DNA from: Bacteroidota bacterium
GTDB lineage: Bacteria > Bacteroidota > Bacteroidia > Bacteroidales > PUMT01
Reading direction: 5' to 3'
NCBI GenBank assembly: GCA_003556985.1
Contig: PWPZ01000075.1
Coordinates: 1 to 16,894 of the forward strand
Length of the DNA stretch: 16,894 nucleotides
The translations under genes and the position numbers were made by a program. Of this stretch, positions 15,817 to 16,894 are shown piece by piece. Numbering within the stretch: the stretch's first letter is position 1; each line of letters begins with the position of its first letter. The notes below the pieces were generated by a model. It was not told where the DNA came from. It searched no databases and worked only from the letters and a program-made list of their open reading frames with translations.

Positions 15817-15980
15817 AGGCAGGCCCTCATGGCATCCCCCTGATATCCTTTTCGGGTTAAAGACCTTTTGATGGCCTCCTTTTGGAAGAAGGTCATCATG
15901 GCATCACCCTGATACCCTTTTCGGAGTAATAGATCTACTGATAACTTCATTTTAGAAGAAGGCCCTCATCTGCATCCCCC
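15800..15980. repeat. Degenerate ~70-bp tandem repeat, two and a half copies
   Basis: Copies begin at 15800, 15869 and 15939, each with TGAT. The first two agree at about 47 of the first 56 bases; the third is recognisable for about 40 bases. Shared blocks include CTTTT/ATTTT, GGCATC or GCATC, and CCTTTTCGG (first two copies). Copy 1 contains the ald stop codon (15814-15816) and copy 3 the sprA stop (15952-15954, minus strand). Each copy can form a small stem around its central T run, for example CTGCC with GGCAG in copy 1. Confidence 0.7.
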
Positions 15981-16894
15981 CGTTGTGAATAAACTTTTCC
16001 CCCTGGCTTGTCCTTCCATGGTAGTTGAGGCTTAACTGAAGGCTTCCGGTAAGGTTCTGCTGAAAGCTTACCATCATGGTCATGTTGTTGCCGGGCTTCA
16101 GTCCCTCAAGCATCTCCCAGGCCAGGGGAGTATTAGCCGGAGCATTGTAATCTATATAAAAATAGTCGGCCCTCAGCATAATATTTCCCCGGGAAGCTAT
16201 ACTGTAGGTAATTTCGGTTCCCAGGTTATGGCGGTCGGCTTTTTCATTTCCAAAATCATTTTCCTTGATGGTCCATTTAACATGCAGGGAGGTTTGCAGC
16301 GAAAATCCCGGCTGGTATGAGACAGCCACCCTGCCCGACAGCATGTCAATATCATAATCCCTTCCGGGGAAGAAGCCGGACCGGTATAGCTTGCTTGCCG
16401 CTTCCAGCCGGTTGTTTATTGTCAGTGACCGGGTGATGCTTATTCTCCCTGTCAGGGCGTTGGAGCGCAGATGCCTGGTGTCAAATCCGTTCATGAGCAG
16501 ATTTTTGGATTTGTTGTCTTCGTGTAAATACTCCACCTCATATCGCCTGCCGGCAGGCCTGAAGGTGACACTGTTCCTGAAGGAAGAAGATATATTTATA
16601 AGGTTGGTATCGGAAAGCTGCGAAGAAAACGGGTTCATGCCGCTGATCATATCGGTATGCCTGGTTTTTTGTCCGGTACGATAGGCAGTCTGCCCGGAAA
16701 ACGAAGAGAGCATTTTTCTTATGCCCGGGGTATTGCTCCATGAAGGCGGGGGGGTAATATTGAAGCTCTGACTGAATTGGTTTGAGCGTGTGCGCACGAA
16801 CTCATCTGAGGGGATGAATATCCTTACATAATTTGCCTGATCAGGGAACACGGCGGGTTCGAATTCATCAAGTTCCTTTATGCCGTTTTCGTTG
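15952..16894 (-). CDS. sprA: SprA C-terminus, type IX secretion outer-membrane translocon, start beyond window edge
   Basis: The frame is open from the right edge (first full codon ends at 16893) to the stop at 15952-15954, giving 313 residues of a much longer protein. SprA (Sov in Porphyromonas) is a giant outer-membrane beta-barrel through which type IX substrates leave the cell. The visible part starts with ENGIKELDEFEP and FPDQANYVRIFIPSDEFVR, typical of the conserved late part of SprA. It then shows alternating strand patterns such as TGRISITRSLTINNRLEAAS, SGRVAVSYQPGFSLQTSLHV and GNIMLRADYFYIDYN. It ends in MRAFF, an aromatic C-terminus suited to barrel insertion. An in-frame GTG at 16849-16851 is not a real start. 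The gene is convergent with ald, and its last codons lie in the third repeat copy. Confidence 0.88.
   Translation of the reverse strand, partial: NENGIKELDEFEPAVFPDQANYVRIFIPSDEFVRTRSNQFSQSFNITPPPSWSNTPGIRKMLSSFSGQTAYRTGQKTRHTDMISGMNPFSSQLSDTNLINISSSFRNSVTFRPAGRRYEVEYLHEDNKSKNLLMNGFDTRHLRSNALTGRISITRSLTINNRLEAASKLYRSGFFPGRDYDIDMLSGRVAVSYQPGFSLQTSLHVKWTIKENDFGNEKADRHNLGTEITYSIASRGNIMLRADYFYIDYNAPANTPLAWEMLEGLKPGNNMTMMVSFQQNLTGSLQLSLNYHGRTSQGEKFIHNGGMQMRAFF

Noticed and set aside
1..16894. CRISPR arrays, tRNA/rRNA genes, transposases, phage or toxin-antitoxin genes
   Set aside because: None was seen on reading both strands; the only tandem repeat is the ald/sprA junction and its spacing and degeneracy do not fit a CRISPR array.

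Overview
The window reads as chromosome of a Bacteroidota bacterium, most likely of the Bacteroidales/Marinilabiliales type. Three things point that way. Genes of the type IX secretion / gliding machinery (gldH, sprE/porW, porX, sprA) are present. Exact matches to the Bacteroidota promoter box TAnnTTTG lie upstream of several genes. Most start codons lack a clear Shine-Dalgarno sequence. No tRNA, rRNA, CRISPR array, insertion sequence or phage gene was seen, and the coding density and style look chromosomal throughout.

Left part (1-4000). A LuxE-like acyltransferase gene runs off the left edge on the minus strand. Divergent from it is a two-domain signalling protein that fuses a coiled coil and a class III nucleotide cyclase domain to an HD phosphohydrolase domain. 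Phosphoglycerate kinase (pgk) follows on the minus strand, convergent with the cyclase gene, and a strong hairpin lies at the end of the cyclase gene.

Middle (4000-9560). A tight plus-strand run carries holB (clamp-loader delta'), a RicT/PSP1-domain protein, gldH, trmB (GTG start) and an alkyltransferase-like protein without the reactive cysteine. Genes in it abut or overlap, which suggests one operon. A separate promoter then precedes mrp (Fe-S carrier ATPase), followed by a small Nfu-type scaffold gene, so this pair concerns iron-sulfur cluster assembly.

Right part (9560-16894). sprE/porW (TPR lipoprotein) and porX (response regulator with a PglZ domain) are adjacent but separated by a terminator-like hairpin. 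tsaE (tRNA t6A biosynthesis) and an alanine dehydrogenase follow. The C-terminal part of sprA, the outer-membrane translocon of the type IX system, enters from the right edge on the minus strand. The 3' ends of the convergent ald and sprA genes lie inside a degenerate tandem repeat of about 70 bp.

The most interesting points are the cyclase/HD fusion with a replaced metal-binding aspartate, the tandem repeat that covers two stop codons, the perfect 12-bp inverted repeat upstream of sprE/porW, and the concentration of secretion/gliding genes with a regulator. I did not find a clearly new multi-gene system; most of the window is recognisable housekeeping and type IX secretion DNA.
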